Shown here piece after piece: positions 1 to 8,868 of a stretch of 64,000 nucleotides of DNA. Source of the stretch: an uncultured Oscillibacter sp. (GTDB taxonomy: Bacteria; Bacillota; Clostridia; Oscillospirales; Oscillospiraceae); assembly GCA_910585165.1 (NCBI GenBank), contig CAJUBX010000003.1, positions 1-64,000 of the forward strand, read 5' to 3'. The position numbers were made by a program, and so were the translations under genes. Positions within the stretch are counted from its first letter, which is position 1. Every line of letters begins with the position of its first letter. Below the pieces are notes generated by a model. That model had not been told where the DNA came from and ran no database searches. It was given only the letters and a program-made list of their open reading frames with translations.

Positions 1-2
1 CA

Positions 3-464
3 TGGCCGGAATCCCTTGCTATTACTGCATTTGTTGAGTTTTACTCATGGCTGCTGAAGTTCAAGGAGCGGAGTGAAAACTTCGAATCCGTTATGGCGGC
101 TTGGCGCAGGGGCGAACTCACCGGCAGGGTGGTGGCCAGGGAGCTTGGCGTAGCCCACGGGACCTTTCAGCGGTGGGCCGGGAATGAGGGGCGGGCAATA
201 AAGTGCAGGTTGTCAGCCGCAGGGCAATTGAATGAGCAAAGAAATTATGAACAGCAAGCGGAAAGTATGAATTTCCGGAATGTGCAGGCGGCCGGTATCC
301 CATTCTTCTGTTTCAAATGCTTTTTAACCATTTTCTTGACCCATTCCATTACCCCGGTCCCTCTCCGCCGTTTTCTTGACACCCTTCTCCATTTATGCTA
401 TCATCAGGAAAGCTTCGGAAAGTCCGGCAGGGTCAAACGCCGAAAGGTCCGGACTTGCTTTTAG
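3..464 (+). CDS. C-terminal part of a reading frame cut by the window edge; possible recombinase tail
   Basis: The frame is open from base 3 and ends at a TAG at 462-464, so its true start lies outside the window. Residues encoded around 75-175 (ENFESVMAAWRRGELTG, then RELGVAHGTFQRWA) resemble the helix-turn-helix that ends many serine recombinases and resolvases. The remainder, from about base 240 on, has no family resemblance and runs through the promoter of the next gene, so the functional protein may have ended earlier or the gene may be decayed. The family call is inference from a short motif only. Confidence 0.3.
   Translation, partial: WPESLAITAFVEFYSWLLKFKERSENFESVMAAWRRGELTGRVVARELGVAHGTFQRWAGNEGRAIKCRLSAAGQLNEQRNYEQQAESMNFRNVQAAGIPFFCFKCFLTIFLTHSITPVPLRRFLDTLLHLCYHQESFGKSGRVKRRKVRTCF
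376..404 (+). promoter_or_regulatory. Sigma-A promoter of the glycosyltransferase operon
   Basis: TTGACA at 376-381, a 17-base spacer, and TATCAT at 399-404 preceded by TGC (extended -10). It lies about 80 bases before the glycosyltransferase start and probably also drives the overlapping membrane-protein gene and the DUF4127 gene. Confidence 0.75.
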
Positions 465-486
465 AGAGAAGGAAGTGGGACGCTCC

Positions 487-1431
487 ATGGTTCGAATCGC
501 CGTTCTAATCCCCTGCTACAACGAGAGCCAGACCATCGAAAGGGTGGTCCGCGGCATGGCCGCCGCTTTGCCGGAGGCCGTAATCTATGTCTACGACAAC
601 AACTCCACCGACGGCACCGCCGGCCTGGCCCGCGCCGCAGGCGCCGTGGTGCGCAGGGAGTACAAGCAGGGAAAGGGAAACGTCATCCGCAGGATGTTCC
701 GGGAGGTGGACGCCCAGTGTTACCTGATGCTGGACGGGGACGACACCTACCCGCCCGCCGCGGCCCCGGAGATGGCCCGGCTGGTGCTGGAGCAGGGGGC
801 CGACATGGTGGTGGGGGACCGGCTGTCCTCCACCTATTTTCAGGAGAACAAGCGCCCCTTCCACAACTTCGGCAACTCTCTGGTCCGCTCCTCCATCAAC
901 TGCCTGTTCCACAGCAATATTAAGGATATCATGACGGGCTACCGGGCGTTCAGCTACCAGTTCGTGAAGACGTTCCCGGTGCTGTCCTCCGGCTTCGAGA
1001 TCGAAACGGAAATGAGCATCCACGCTGTGGATAAACGGCTTTGCGTGGAGAACGTGGTGGTGGACTACCAGGACCGCCCCGAAGGCAGCGTGTCCAAGCT
1101 GAACACCTATACCGACGGGGCCCGGGTCCTGCTGACCATTCTGCGGCTGTTCCGGCTTTACCGCCCCTTCCGGTTTTTCAGCCTGCTGGCGCTGCTGCTG
1201 GTGCTGATCAGCGGGGGGCTGTTTTTGCCGGTGCTGGTCACTTACCTTCAGACTGGCCTGGTGCCCCGGTTCCCCACCCTGATTGTCAGCGGCTTCACCA
1301 TGCTGGCGGCGCTGGTGGCCCTGTTCTCCGGGCTGCTTCTGGACAATATGCGGCAGAAGGACTGCCGGGATTTCGAGTTCAAACTCCAGCAGGTTCACGA
1401 CCAATACGTGCGCTGGGAGGAGCGGCGGTGA
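487..1431 (+). CDS. Family 2 glycosyltransferase with two C-terminal membrane helices (polyprenyl-phosphate sugar synthase type)
   Basis: Predicted to transfer a sugar from a nucleotide donor to a lipid carrier at the inner face of the membrane. The 314-residue protein opens with VRIAVLIPCYNES, typical of the GT2 fold, has an acidic donor and metal motif DGDD at about residues 83-86, and ends with two hydrophobic segments near 229-254 and 265-287, like DPM1/GtrB-type enzymes. The ATG at 487 is chosen because AAGGAAGTGGG precedes it and the GT2 motif starts directly after it. Its stop overlaps the next start (GTGA), so the two are probably translationally coupled. The GtrA domain in the neighbour supports a GtrB-like role. 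The exact sugar cannot be read from the sequence. Confidence 0.85.
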   Translation: MVRIAVLIPCYNESQTIERVVRGMAAALPEAVIYVYDNNSTDGTAGLARAAGAVVRREYKQGKGNVIRRMFREVDAQCYLMLDGDDTYPPAAAPEMARLVLEQGADMVVGDRLSSTYFQENKRPFHNFGNSLVRSSINCLFHSNIKDIMTGYRAFSYQFVKTFPVLSSGFEIETEMSIHAVDKRLCVENVVVDYQDRPEGSVSKLNTYTDGARVLLTILRLFRLYRPFRFFSLLALLLVLISGGLFLPVLVTYLQTGLVPRFPTLIVSGFTMLAALVALFSGLLLDNMRQKDCRDFEFKLQQVHDQYVRWEERR

Positions 1432-3740
1432 TCCGCCGGCGGCTGCGCCTTTGGGAGGCGCTGACGCTTGCGGCGCTGTCCGTCCTAATCGCCGCAAGCC
1501 TGACCGGTTCCATGAGCCTTGAGCCCTACTACGTGGCGGACAGCGCCCTGGACAGCCTGGACCGGCTTCCCCGCTTTCTGGCTTACTGCATCCGCTCCTT
1601 CCAGATGGAGCAGACCTTGGGGTGCTTTCTTACGGTGGGGGCGGGCCTGCTGCTGTGGGGCGTTTCCCGCATCCGTCCCACGCCGTCCGAGCGCGTGCTG
1701 GCGGCCGTCTTCGGCGTTCTCTTTTCCATGACGCAGGTTGTGGGCCGCTCTTTTGCGGAGGTCGGGAGCTGGAACGCCCTCTTCGGCTCCCTCTTTGTGG
1801 AGTTCCGCGCGGCGGTAATCTTCTCCGGGAAGGCGCTTCTGGCCGCCTGTGTGGTCCTGTATGCTTTCCGCATGGTGGACCATGCCCCCAAACTGTCTCC
1901 CGCCCCCGCTTTTTCCTGGAAGCGCTTCCTCCTGACAGCGGGGGCAGTCGCCCTGTGCTATCTCCCGTACTACCTCTATTTTTATCCGGGCCTGGGCAAC
2001 CCGGACACCAACATGCAGATGGCGTGGGCGCTGCACTATCCCACGGAGTGGCTTCAATACTCGCCCATCCGGGGGGAGGACGTGTTCGCCACCAACCACC
2101 ACCCCTATTTCACCACCGTGCTTTTCGGCCTTTTTGCAAGGCTCGGCCTGACCCTTGGGAATATCCGCTATGGCGTGGGGCTGTACTGCCTTTTACAGCT
2201 TCTGGCCCTGGCTTTGATCACGACCGCGATTTGGACCTATCTCCGCCGCCTTGGCCTGGGGGTCCGCGTCTGCCGGGGCGGCCTGGTCTTTACGGCCCTG
2301 TTCCCCCTGTTTCCCCTGTACGGGATTACCATGCTGAAAGACCCCCTGTTTTCCCTGATACTGCTGACCTTCTCCTTCCTTCTGCTGGAGCTGGCCCGCA
2401 CAGGGGGAGTGCGCCTGCGGGACAACCGCTTTTGCGCGCTGCTCTTTTTCAACGCGCTGCTGGTAACGCTGACCAAGAACCAGGGCGTCTATTTCGTGGC
2501 GGTCACCGCCCTGGCGGTTTTGATCTTCTTCCCCTTCCGCCTCCGGGCCGCCGCGGCGCTGCTGGCCCCGGCTCTGCTGTTTCAATTCGTGTGGATCGGC
2601 GTGCTGCTCCCGGCCTGGAACGTGGCTCCCGGAGGAAAGCAGGAGGTTCTGGGCCTCCTCTTTCAGCAGACCGCCCGCTATGTCTCCACATACCCAGAGG
2701 ATGTGACGGAGGAAGAGGCGGAGGCCATCCGGGCCGTTATTGATTACGACCGCCTCCCCGAGCTGTACAATCCCACGCTGTCCGACGACGTGAAATTCAC
2801 CTACAACCAGGACTGCACGGAGGAGGACCGGGCCGCGTACTTCCGCGCCTGGGCGCAGATGTTCCGCCGCCATCCGGGCGTCTATATTCAGGCCGCCATC
2901 CACAACGCCTACGGCGGCTTTTACGTGGAGCGCGAAACCGCCCTGTCCTATATTCATTTCGACCTGCGCCCCCTGGAAAACTACCCCTGGCTTCAGATCC
3001 CCATGCCGCCCCACCGGCAGGCGGCGGAGCCGCTCATCCGGTATGTTCTGAAGGCCCTCCAGCACATTCCGGGCCTTGGAATCCTCTTTCGAATCGGCGC
3101 CTACCCCTGGGCGGTGCTGTTTTTGTTCCTGGACGCCCTGCGCCGCAGGCAGTACGCCAGGATACTGCCCCAGCTGCCCTGCATTTTGACGGTAGGGGTG
3201 CTGTTTCTGGCCCCGGTCAGCGGCAGCTACCGCTACGCCATGCCCTTTGCGCTGACGCTCCCCTTCCTGCTTGCCACCCTGCTCCTCCCCTCCTGCGGGC
3301 CCTGGCCCGGGGAGAACCCGAAGCAGCGAAATCCTCTCTGGGGACAGATTCTGCGCTTTACCCTGGTGGGCGGATTGTGCTTTCTCATCGACTACGGTCT
3401 GCTTGCCCTGCTGGTGGAGGCGGCGGGATGGTCCGCGCTGGCCGCCAGCGCCGCGTCCTTTACCGTCTCCGTGCTGGTCAACTACCTGCTCAGCGTCCGC
3501 TTCGTCTTCCGACGGCGGGAGGACGCCGGCCGGGGGCGCGAAATGCTGGTGTTCCTTCTCATGAGCGCCGCGGGGCTGGGGCTGAACCAGCTTTTGATGC
3601 TCATCGGCACCCGCTCCCTGGGGCTTCACTACCTGATCGTAAAGCCCGCCGCCGCTATCCTTGTGCTGGTCTACAATTTCGTGACGCGAAAGCTCTTCCT
3701 GGAAAAGAGGCCCCTTCCCCGGCCCCATAGCGCCGGCTGA
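1428..3740 (+). CDS. Large multi-spanning membrane protein (DUF6020-like) with a C-terminal GtrA domain
   Basis: A 770-residue protein starting at a GTG that overlaps the glycosyltransferase stop by four bases. The first 600 or so residues contain many hydrophobic segments and loop motifs such as GLGNPDTNMQMAW and ATNHHPYF, resembling DUF6020 membrane glycosyltransferase-like proteins. From about residue 637 onward it changes to a GtrA domain: a start like LRFTLVGGLCFLIDYG, a central VNYLLSVRFVF and an end like YNFVTRKLFL. GtrA proteins are proposed to flip or bind polyprenyl-phosphate sugars made by GtrB-like GT2 enzymes, which matches the upstream gene. The substrate is unknown. Having both modules in one chain is unusual. 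Confidence 0.75.
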   Translation: MIRRRLRLWEALTLAALSVLIAASLTGSMSLEPYYVADSALDSLDRLPRFLAYCIRSFQMEQTLGCFLTVGAGLLLWGVSRIRPTPSERVLAAVFGVLFSMTQVVGRSFAEVGSWNALFGSLFVEFRAAVIFSGKALLAACVVLYAFRMVDHAPKLSPAPAFSWKRFLLTAGAVALCYLPYYLYFYPGLGNPDTNMQMAWALHYPTEWLQYSPIRGEDVFATNHHPYFTTVLFGLFARLGLTLGNIRYGVGLYCLLQLLALALITTAIWTYLRRLGLGVRVCRGGLVFTALFPLFPLYGITMLKDPLFSLILLTFSFLLLELARTGGVRLRDNRFCALLFFNALLVTLTKNQGVYFVAVTALAVLIFFPFRLRAAAALLAPALLFQFVWIGVLLPAWNVAPGGKQEVLGLLFQQTARYVSTYPEDVTEEEAEAIRAVIDYDRLPELYNPTLSDDVKFTYNQDCTEEDRAAYFRAWAQMFRRHPGVYIQAAIHNAYGGFYVERETALSYIHFDLRPLENYPWLQIPMPPHRQAAEPLIRYVLKALQHIPGLGILFRIGAYPWAVLFLFLDALRRRQYARILPQLPCILTVGVLFLAPVSGSYRYAMPFALTLPFLLATLLLPSCGPWPGENPKQRNPLWGQILRFTLVGGLCFLIDYGLLALLVEAAGWSALAASAASFTVSVLVNYLLSVRFVFRRREDAGRGREMLVFLLMSAAGLGLNQLLMLIGTRSLGLHYLIVKPAAAILVLVYNFVTRKLFLEKRPLPRPHSAG

Positions 3741-3803
3741 CCGTCCGCAGACCCGGGAGAGATTTCTTCCCGCTATATCTATCCGCCAAAGGAGGGCATC
3801 CCT

Positions 3804-5615
3804 GTGTGGAAAAAACTTTGTACCGTCTGCGCCGCCGTGGTTTTGGTGCTGCTGGCCGGGACTCTGGCCTGGCTTTTGTTCCCCCGGCGGGAGATTCCCT
3901 CCGTGCTGGAGAGCCTGCGCGTGAAAGCGGAGGATGTGACGGACTGGTCCCATGCCATCGCCTACGTCCCCCTGGACGACCGGACGGACAACCTGGAGGA
4001 TGTGGTCTATCTGGCGGAAGCCTCCGGCTACCAGATTGTTTTGCCGCCGGGAGACAGCTACTGCACCAAGCTGGACGGGCAGGCGCCAAACAGCAACGGC
4101 ACCCAGTACGGCGACCGGGAGGCCCTGTTCCTCTGGCTCCAGGAGATGGAGGAGCGGGGCTGCGATCTGTACCTTCTGTCCCTGGACCAGCTGTTCTCCG
4201 GGGGATTGGTGAACTCCCGCTCCGTCAGCGGCCCGGCGGATTTGGTCTTTGCGGACGGAACGCGCATGAGCGAGACAGAGGCGTTCGACCATTTCGTCCT
4301 CTCCCTGGCCCAGGACCCGGAGAACGAAATCCACCTCTTTGACAGCGTGGTCCGCCTGGCCTCTACCGTGGGCTACCGGGGCTTCGGCCTTGCGGAGTAC
4401 AACGCCCTGCGGGCTTACGGCATGGAGCCCCGCCCCACCCTGGAGGGGGAGGCGCTGACGCTGGAAAACATCTTTGCCGCCTACCCCTACGGAGAGGACG
4501 GCGTTACGGCGGCGGAGGAGGGAATGGAGCAGTTCCGGGAGGACCTGACGGAGGAGATGATCCGGGACTACCTGGGGGTCCGCAGGCGGAAGCTCCAGCT
4601 GACCGACTATGTGATCTCCGCCCTGAGCGCCGCGCCCCACGACAATATCCACCTGCTTATCGGCATCGACGACTCCTCCAACGCCACCAACATTCAATAC
4701 AACGAGCTCAGCTACCTCTCCCAGGCGGCGGGACGGGGCACCACCCTTTTGACGGGCCTGGACAGCCTGGCCCGCCTGCTGGTGGGCCAGATTGCGCAAA
4801 ACAGCTACGGCCATCCGGTGAAGACCTTCCTGCGCTACATCGGCGGCAGTGAGAGCGTCCCCTCCTCCGAATACGACGTTCACACCCTGGAAAAGACGGT
4901 GGATTTGCATATGGACCTTTTCCAGGCCCGGCGGGTGGCGGAGGACGAGGCGGAGCTCCAGCTCCTGGTGATGACCGCCCCCGACGACCCTTCCAAAGCG
5001 GAGGCGTACTGCGAGGAGCTGGTTTCCCAGCTGGAGGAGAACTGCCGGGAGCGGGTGCCCACCATTTTGCTGGAGGCCAGCAACAACGCTTACGGGGACC
5101 GTCTGGAGCGGATGCTGTTTGACCGGGTGGACTTTGGAAGCCTCCTGGCCTTCGCCGGGAAGTACGACCAGGCCAACGTCACCGGAGCGGCGTTTGCCAT
5201 GGGCTTTTCCCGGTATCTGTACCTGGCCTGCCGGGAGGAGAAGGACGAGGCCAGCGACGCCGCCCAGGTCCGCCAGCTGGCCAACTCCATGGCCCTGACG
5301 TACCCCTATATCCTCCACACCCGGTATGATTTGAACCTGTTCATCAAGAAGCTGCGGGACAACTACAATAACCTCTCCCCCAGTCACCCCATTCGAAACC
5401 GCCTGATTCAAAGTTTCCTGGAGCGCCGCTTCCTCTCCCTGTGCGGCGGCGTGGAGGAGAACCTACAGGGGTCTTACCTCATCACTTCTCTGGCCCCCTA
5501 TGAGGAAAAGATCATTTCCGGCGTTTCTATCCGGGACCCCTATCTCCCCTGGAACCGGACCTTTGAGCTGTCCTTCAGCATAGACGTGGACCCGCTTGTC
5601 CCCGCCGGAAAATAA
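3804..5615 (+). CDS. DUF4127 family protein, membrane-anchored
   Basis: A 603-residue protein with an N-terminal signal anchor (about residues 5-27, Trp-Lys-Lys then a long hydrophobic run), so the bulk should be outside the membrane. The following block YVPLDDRTDN, then LPPGDSY and LDQLFSGGLVNSR, matches the DUF4127 family, whose function is unknown. The start is a GTG preceded by AAAGGAGGG with a 7-base gap; no in-frame ATG fits as well. It follows the GtrA-domain protein by 63 bases on the same strand and is probably part of the same surface-polysaccharide operon, ending at a strong hairpin. No catalytic residue can be assigned with confidence. Confidence 0.8.
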   Translation: MWKKLCTVCAAVVLVLLAGTLAWLLFPRREIPSVLESLRVKAEDVTDWSHAIAYVPLDDRTDNLEDVVYLAEASGYQIVLPPGDSYCTKLDGQAPNSNGTQYGDREALFLWLQEMEERGCDLYLLSLDQLFSGGLVNSRSVSGPADLVFADGTRMSETEAFDHFVLSLAQDPENEIHLFDSVVRLASTVGYRGFGLAEYNALRAYGMEPRPTLEGEALTLENIFAAYPYGEDGVTAAEEGMEQFREDLTEEMIRDYLGVRRRKLQLTDYVISALSAAPHDNIHLLIGIDDSSNATNIQYNELSYLSQAAGRGTTLLTGLDSLARLLVGQIAQNSYGHPVKTFLRYIGGSESVPSSEYDVHTLEKTVDLHMDLFQARRVAEDEAELQLLVMTAPDDPSKAEAYCEELVSQLEENCRERVPTILLEASNNAYGDRLERMLFDRVDFGSLLAFAGKYDQANVTGAAFAMGFSRYLYLACREEKDEASDAAQVRQLANSMALTYPYILHTRYDLNLFIKKLRDNYNNLSPSHPIRNRLIQSFLERRFLSLCGGVEENLQGSYLITSLAPYEEKIISGVSIRDPYLPWNRTFELSFSIDVDPLVPAGK

Positions 5616-5621
5616 ACGGAA

Positions 5622-5657
5622 ACCGCCCCGTCCCTTGATTTTAAGGGACGGGGCGGT
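5622..5657. terminator. Bidirectional intrinsic terminator
   Basis: A perfect 15-base-pair stem (5622-5636 with 5643-5657) around a GATTTT loop lies between the convergent DUF4127 and deacetylase genes. A-rich and T-rich flanks on both sides suit termination from both strands. Confidence 0.85.
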
Positions 5658-5679
5658 CAATCTTCCGGGGGGTTCCCTG

Positions 5680-6966
5680 TTACCTCCCCTTGTAAGCCCG
5701 GTAGACCTCTCTGCGGTTAAAGCCCTGTGTGGGGGCGAACAGCGCCTCCGGCAGGGCCGTCACCGGCGCGTCCGGCTTGGCGTCCCTGGGAAGAAGGCCC
5801 TGCTCAGCGCACCAGTCCATGGCCCCCCAGTAGGGGGCCTGCCGCTTTCCGGTCCTTCGAATTTCCCTCCAGCGGCGCTGGAGGGTTTCCTCCTTGGGCG
5901 AGAGGAGCATCGCCAGCTCCCCCTGGGTCATGGGCGCATCCAGCCGCAGGCAGTTGTCGGAGTAGACGATGGCCCGCTCCCGCTGGAGAGCACAGAGCTT
6001 TTCAAAGAGGGGGTCCTCCCGTCCCAGGTCCGCGAAGGGGCTCTCCGCCAGCAGCGCGGCGGCGGTGACCACCTGGTAGCCGTAGGCCCGCAAAAGCTCC
6101 AGCTGCTTTCGAAGCCCATAGGCCACCGGCGTGCGCTTGCCCATGTTGTACCCGTCCTTCTGGAAGATGATCTGCCCGCAGAAGAAATCCGGGTCCTTCT
6201 CCAGGGCCTTCCGCATGGGCTCCACCATGGCGTTTACCTCCGCCTGTAAGGCGGCCTCCGGGTCGCTGAGGGTGGAGGGAAGCCAGCCCGCGCCGTCAAA
6301 GGACGCCGCCAGGTACTGGTAGCCCATCTTGTCGCAGACGTCGTAGCTGGTAAAGCCGTCCTGCATCCGGTCCACATAGTGGGGCGGGCGGTGCATGGTC
6401 AGCTGATAGCCGTATTGATCCAGCATGAGCCTGTCCAGCCTCTGAAGGTCCTCCACCGCCTTGTCCATGGAGCCGAGATACACCCGCCCTCCATAGACGA
6501 AGGGCTTTTTGCCGAAGATGATATGCCGGTAGCCGTGGCTGGTGATCTGGTGCCCCTCCTCCAGCATCCGGCGGATCAGCCGATCATTGTGGGCCGCGCC
6601 GCCCTTTTCGTCCTTATGGATATCCGGGTAGTGGTCGAACCGGATCCCCCCCCAGGAGGCGCTTCCCACTTTACCCGCCTTGTCGGGGTAGTTTTCGCTG
6701 GTGTCCCCCACTACGTCGAAGGTCCCCTTGGCCTCAAATTCCGCCAGGGCGTCCAGCAGAACGTCCGTCAGGGACTTCCCGCCAAAGCGGTCCGGCGCGG
6801 CGGGGAGGTCCATGGGGCCGTCGTCAAAGGTCATGGCGCAGATGCGGCGGCGGGTCTTCACCCGCTCGATCCGGCGGGTATAGCTGAGGCTGTGCTTCTC
6901 CGCCGGGGCGATGAGCTTCTTCACCACCCGCTTTCCTTTTTTCCCGATCTTTACAAGCATGGACAT
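5680..6966 (-). CDS. NodB-type polysaccharide deacetylase with a C-terminal SLH-like region
   Basis: A 428-residue protein carrying the carbohydrate esterase 4 (NodB) motifs: MTFDDGP at about residues 45-51 (catalytic base and metal Asp), SHGYRH at 143-148 (metal histidines) and RPPH further on. These enzymes remove N-acetyl groups from cell-wall or capsular sugars. The last 130 residues (PFADLG, then AIVYSDNCLRLDAPMTQGEL) resemble surface-layer homology repeats, which bind cell-wall polymers. Oddly, no convincing signal peptide precedes the domain: the N terminus is basic, not hydrophobic. The start ATG has AAGGAGA nine bases upstream. It is the last gene of the ATP-grasp/PHP operon, 19 bases after the PHP stop. 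Confidence 0.8.
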   Translation of the reverse strand: MSMLVKIGKKGKRVVKKLIAPAEKHSLSYTRRIERVKTRRRICAMTFDDGPMDLPAAPDRFGGKSLTDVLLDALAEFEAKGTFDVVGDTSENYPDKAGKVGSASWGGIRFDHYPDIHKDEKGGAAHNDRLIRRMLEEGHQITSHGYRHIIFGKKPFVYGGRVYLGSMDKAVEDLQRLDRLMLDQYGYQLTMHRPPHYVDRMQDGFTSYDVCDKMGYQYLAASFDGAGWLPSTLSDPEAALQAEVNAMVEPMRKALEKDPDFFCGQIIFQKDGYNMGKRTPVAYGLRKQLELLRAYGYQVVTAAALLAESPFADLGREDPLFEKLCALQRERAIVYSDNCLRLDAPMTQGELAMLLSPKEETLQRRWREIRRTGKRQAPYWGAMDWCAEQGLLPRDAKPDAPVTALPEALFAPTQGFNRREVYRAYKGR

Positions 6967-6985
6967 GGCTGATTCTCCTTTGCAC

Positions 6986-7723
6986 TCAAACGGTTCTTTC
7001 GTTGTCCGGGTCCCTTCGCACCAGGTCCTCGCCCAGGCATTTCACGGCGAACGCCCCCCATTTCAGATACGCCAGCGGCCCCGCCTGGGTCCGCCGGCGC
7101 TTGTTCAGCTGGCTTCTGGCGGTATACCAGGAGCGGCTGCGCCGCCCGGAGGTCTCCGCCCCTCCGCCCAGCAGCGCCGCCTTCACCGCCTCCAGGGTCA
7201 GGGCGGGGGCCTCCACCGTGGTCACGCCGTTCCCCACCTCCTGGGGGAGGTGGGCGTCGCTTCCGGCAAAGGGGAGCAGGCGGCGGGCCCTGGCGAAGTC
7301 CGCCGCCATTTGGTTGGCCTGGGGGTTCTTCCGGTCCGCCCGGCTGTTCCAGACCTCCACCCCGTCCAGCAGGGGGACCAGGCCGGCCAGCCGCTCTGCG
7401 TCCCGGGACCTTTGGAAGGGATGGGCCAGCACCGCGATTCCCCCCTGGCGGTGGATTTCCTCCGCCGCCAGGGTGAACTCCCGGCTTTCGATGGGCCTGG
7501 TGACAAAAAGGCCCAGCAGGTGCCCCTGGTCCGTGGAGACCTCCGTTCCGGGGATCAGCAGAAAGTCCGAAAACAGGGGAAGCGCCTCCGCCGCGCGGTC
7601 GTGGTCGCAGACAGCAGCCCCCTGGAGCCCCGCCGCCCGGGCCCGCTCCGCGATTTCCTCCAGCTCCATGCACCCGTCCGGAGAGCGGACGGAGTGGACA
7701 TGCAGATCCAGACGCAGGACCAT
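6986..7723 (-). CDS. PHP-domain phosphoesterase
   Basis: A 245-residue protein with the PHP metal-site signature: LHVHS near the N terminus, DHD at about residue 36, a GTEVS strand, an AHP motif and GSDAHLP towards the end. PHP proteins are metal-dependent phosphoesterases or nucleases; the substrate here is unknown. Two in-frame ATGs exist. The one at 7723 is preferred because AGGAGG lies eight bases upstream, whereas the ATG at 7729 is only two bases from it, although that one forms a TAATG with the stop of the ATP-grasp gene. Either way the two genes are translationally coupled. The last 50 residues are basic and may bind nucleic acid or membrane. Confidence 0.8.
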   Translation of the reverse strand: MVLRLDLHVHSVRSPDGCMELEEIAERARAAGLQGAAVCDHDRAAEALPLFSDFLLIPGTEVSTDQGHLLGLFVTRPIESREFTLAAEEIHRQGGIAVLAHPFQRSRDAERLAGLVPLLDGVEVWNSRADRKNPQANQMAADFARARRLLPFAGSDAHLPQEVGNGVTTVEAPALTLEAVKAALLGGGAETSGRRSRSWYTARSQLNKRRRTQAGPLAYLKWGAFAVKCLGEDLVRRDPDNERTV

Positions 7724-7728
7724 GGGCA

Positions 7729-8835
7729 TTACCTCCTGAAAAGCGTATTGCGCAGATACTTCCGCATGGGGGCCGGGTCCTCCCGGGAGGAGAGCGCCTC
7801 CCGGGCCCGGAACATGTCCGCCGCCCCCTGGAAGAACTTTCCCGGCTGCCCGCGCCGGAGGTAGTCCAGCATAGCCGCGCCGTCGTTGAGGACAAAGCGC
7901 ATCCGCACGCCCGTCTCGTAGTCCTTCGCCCGGTACTCCAGGACCTCCCCCCGGGCGGCCCTGGCATAGAGGACGGCGAAGGGGCTGCGGGCGCAGTCCG
8001 TCATGGGGAAGCTCCCCCAAATCCGGGGATTCACCTCCAGCACCCGGTCCCCTTTGAACTCCACCATAGCCATGCCCACAAAGCCGAAGGAGTGCAGCAG
8101 CTCGTAAGCCCGCCGGATCATTTCCGCGTCATAGAAGCTCTCACAGCAGGTGGAGGGCCCTCCTGCGGCGGGAAACTCCCGGATTCTCCGGTGGCAGAGG
8201 GCGCATATGAGCCTGCCCTGCCGGTCCAGCAGCAGACTGGCCCCGGCTCCGTCTCCCGCAATCCGCTCCTGGACGACGGGGCGGGGGTCATACCGGGACA
8301 TGGCGGCCAGGCAGGCCCGGTACTCCTCCGGCGTAGCCGCCACGGCGTAACGGTCCCGGGCCTTCAGCCCCAGCTTTTCCCCGCAGCGGGGCTTGATGAC
8401 CACCGGGTAGCGCTCCGGCTCGCCGTCAAATTCCCGAGGGACCGGAATGCCCAGCTCCAGGCAGCGGCGGTGGACCGCCTCCTTGTCGTTGAGCTGCTCC
8501 AGCGCCTCCGGCGGCGCGATGAGGAAGTCGCAGAGCTTGGCAAACTCCTCCCGCATTCTTGAAACCGCGTTCAGCGTGGCGGCTCCGGCGCAGAAGAGGA
8601 CGGGGCGGTCAAACTCCTCCAAAAGCCCCATCAGCGCCTCCCCATACTCCGGGCTCTCCGGCGGCACAGGCAGCCGCCGCCCCTGCTCCACATAGCGGGA
8701 GGAGAACACCGGCGGGTCCGGGAATTTTCCAAGGCCCGCCTGCACCGCCACCACCCGGCAGCCGCTCCTTCCCAGGGCCCTGGCGGCGGCAATGGAGGCC
8801 CGGTATTTTGCGTCGGTAAGCACCACTGTTTCCAT
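7729..8835 (-). CDS. ATP-grasp carboxylate-amine ligase-like protein
   Basis: A 368-residue protein. An N-terminal pre-ATP-grasp Rossmann unit starts METVVLTDAKYR, a lysine-containing YPVVIKPRCGEK strand binds ATP, and VLEVNPRIWGS is the metal-binding Glu/Asn motif of the ATP-grasp fold. Such enzymes join a carboxylate to an amine or thiol through an acyl phosphate. The start is the ATG at 8835, placed just before the conserved first strand; the Shine-Dalgarno is modest (GGGGGTGG). It is first in a three-gene operon with the PHP and deacetylase genes, behind a strong promoter. Because its neighbours are polysaccharide genes, ligation of an amino acid or peptide to a sugar polymer or precursor is a possible but unproven role. 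Confidence 0.8.
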   Translation of the reverse strand: METVVLTDAKYRASIAAARALGRSGCRVVAVQAGLGKFPDPPVFSSRYVEQGRRLPVPPESPEYGEALMGLLEEFDRPVLFCAGAATLNAVSRMREEFAKLCDFLIAPPEALEQLNDKEAVHRRCLELGIPVPREFDGEPERYPVVIKPRCGEKLGLKARDRYAVAATPEEYRACLAAMSRYDPRPVVQERIAGDGAGASLLLDRQGRLICALCHRRIREFPAAGGPSTCCESFYDAEMIRRAYELLHSFGFVGMAMVEFKGDRVLEVNPRIWGSFPMTDCARSPFAVLYARAARGEVLEYRAKDYETGVRMRFVLNDGAAMLDYLRRGQPGKFFQGAADMFRAREALSSREDPAPMRKYLRNTLFRR

Positions 8836-8868
8836 CGTCGTTCCACCCCCATTGTTCGGTCGGAGGCT

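Noticed and set aside
2193..5411. A 1072-codon open frame on the minus strand opposite the membrane-protein and DUF4127 genes
   Set aside because: It is antisense to two well-supported genes. High GC makes stop codons rare in the opposite strand, and its translation is rich in Gln, Gly and His with no family motif.
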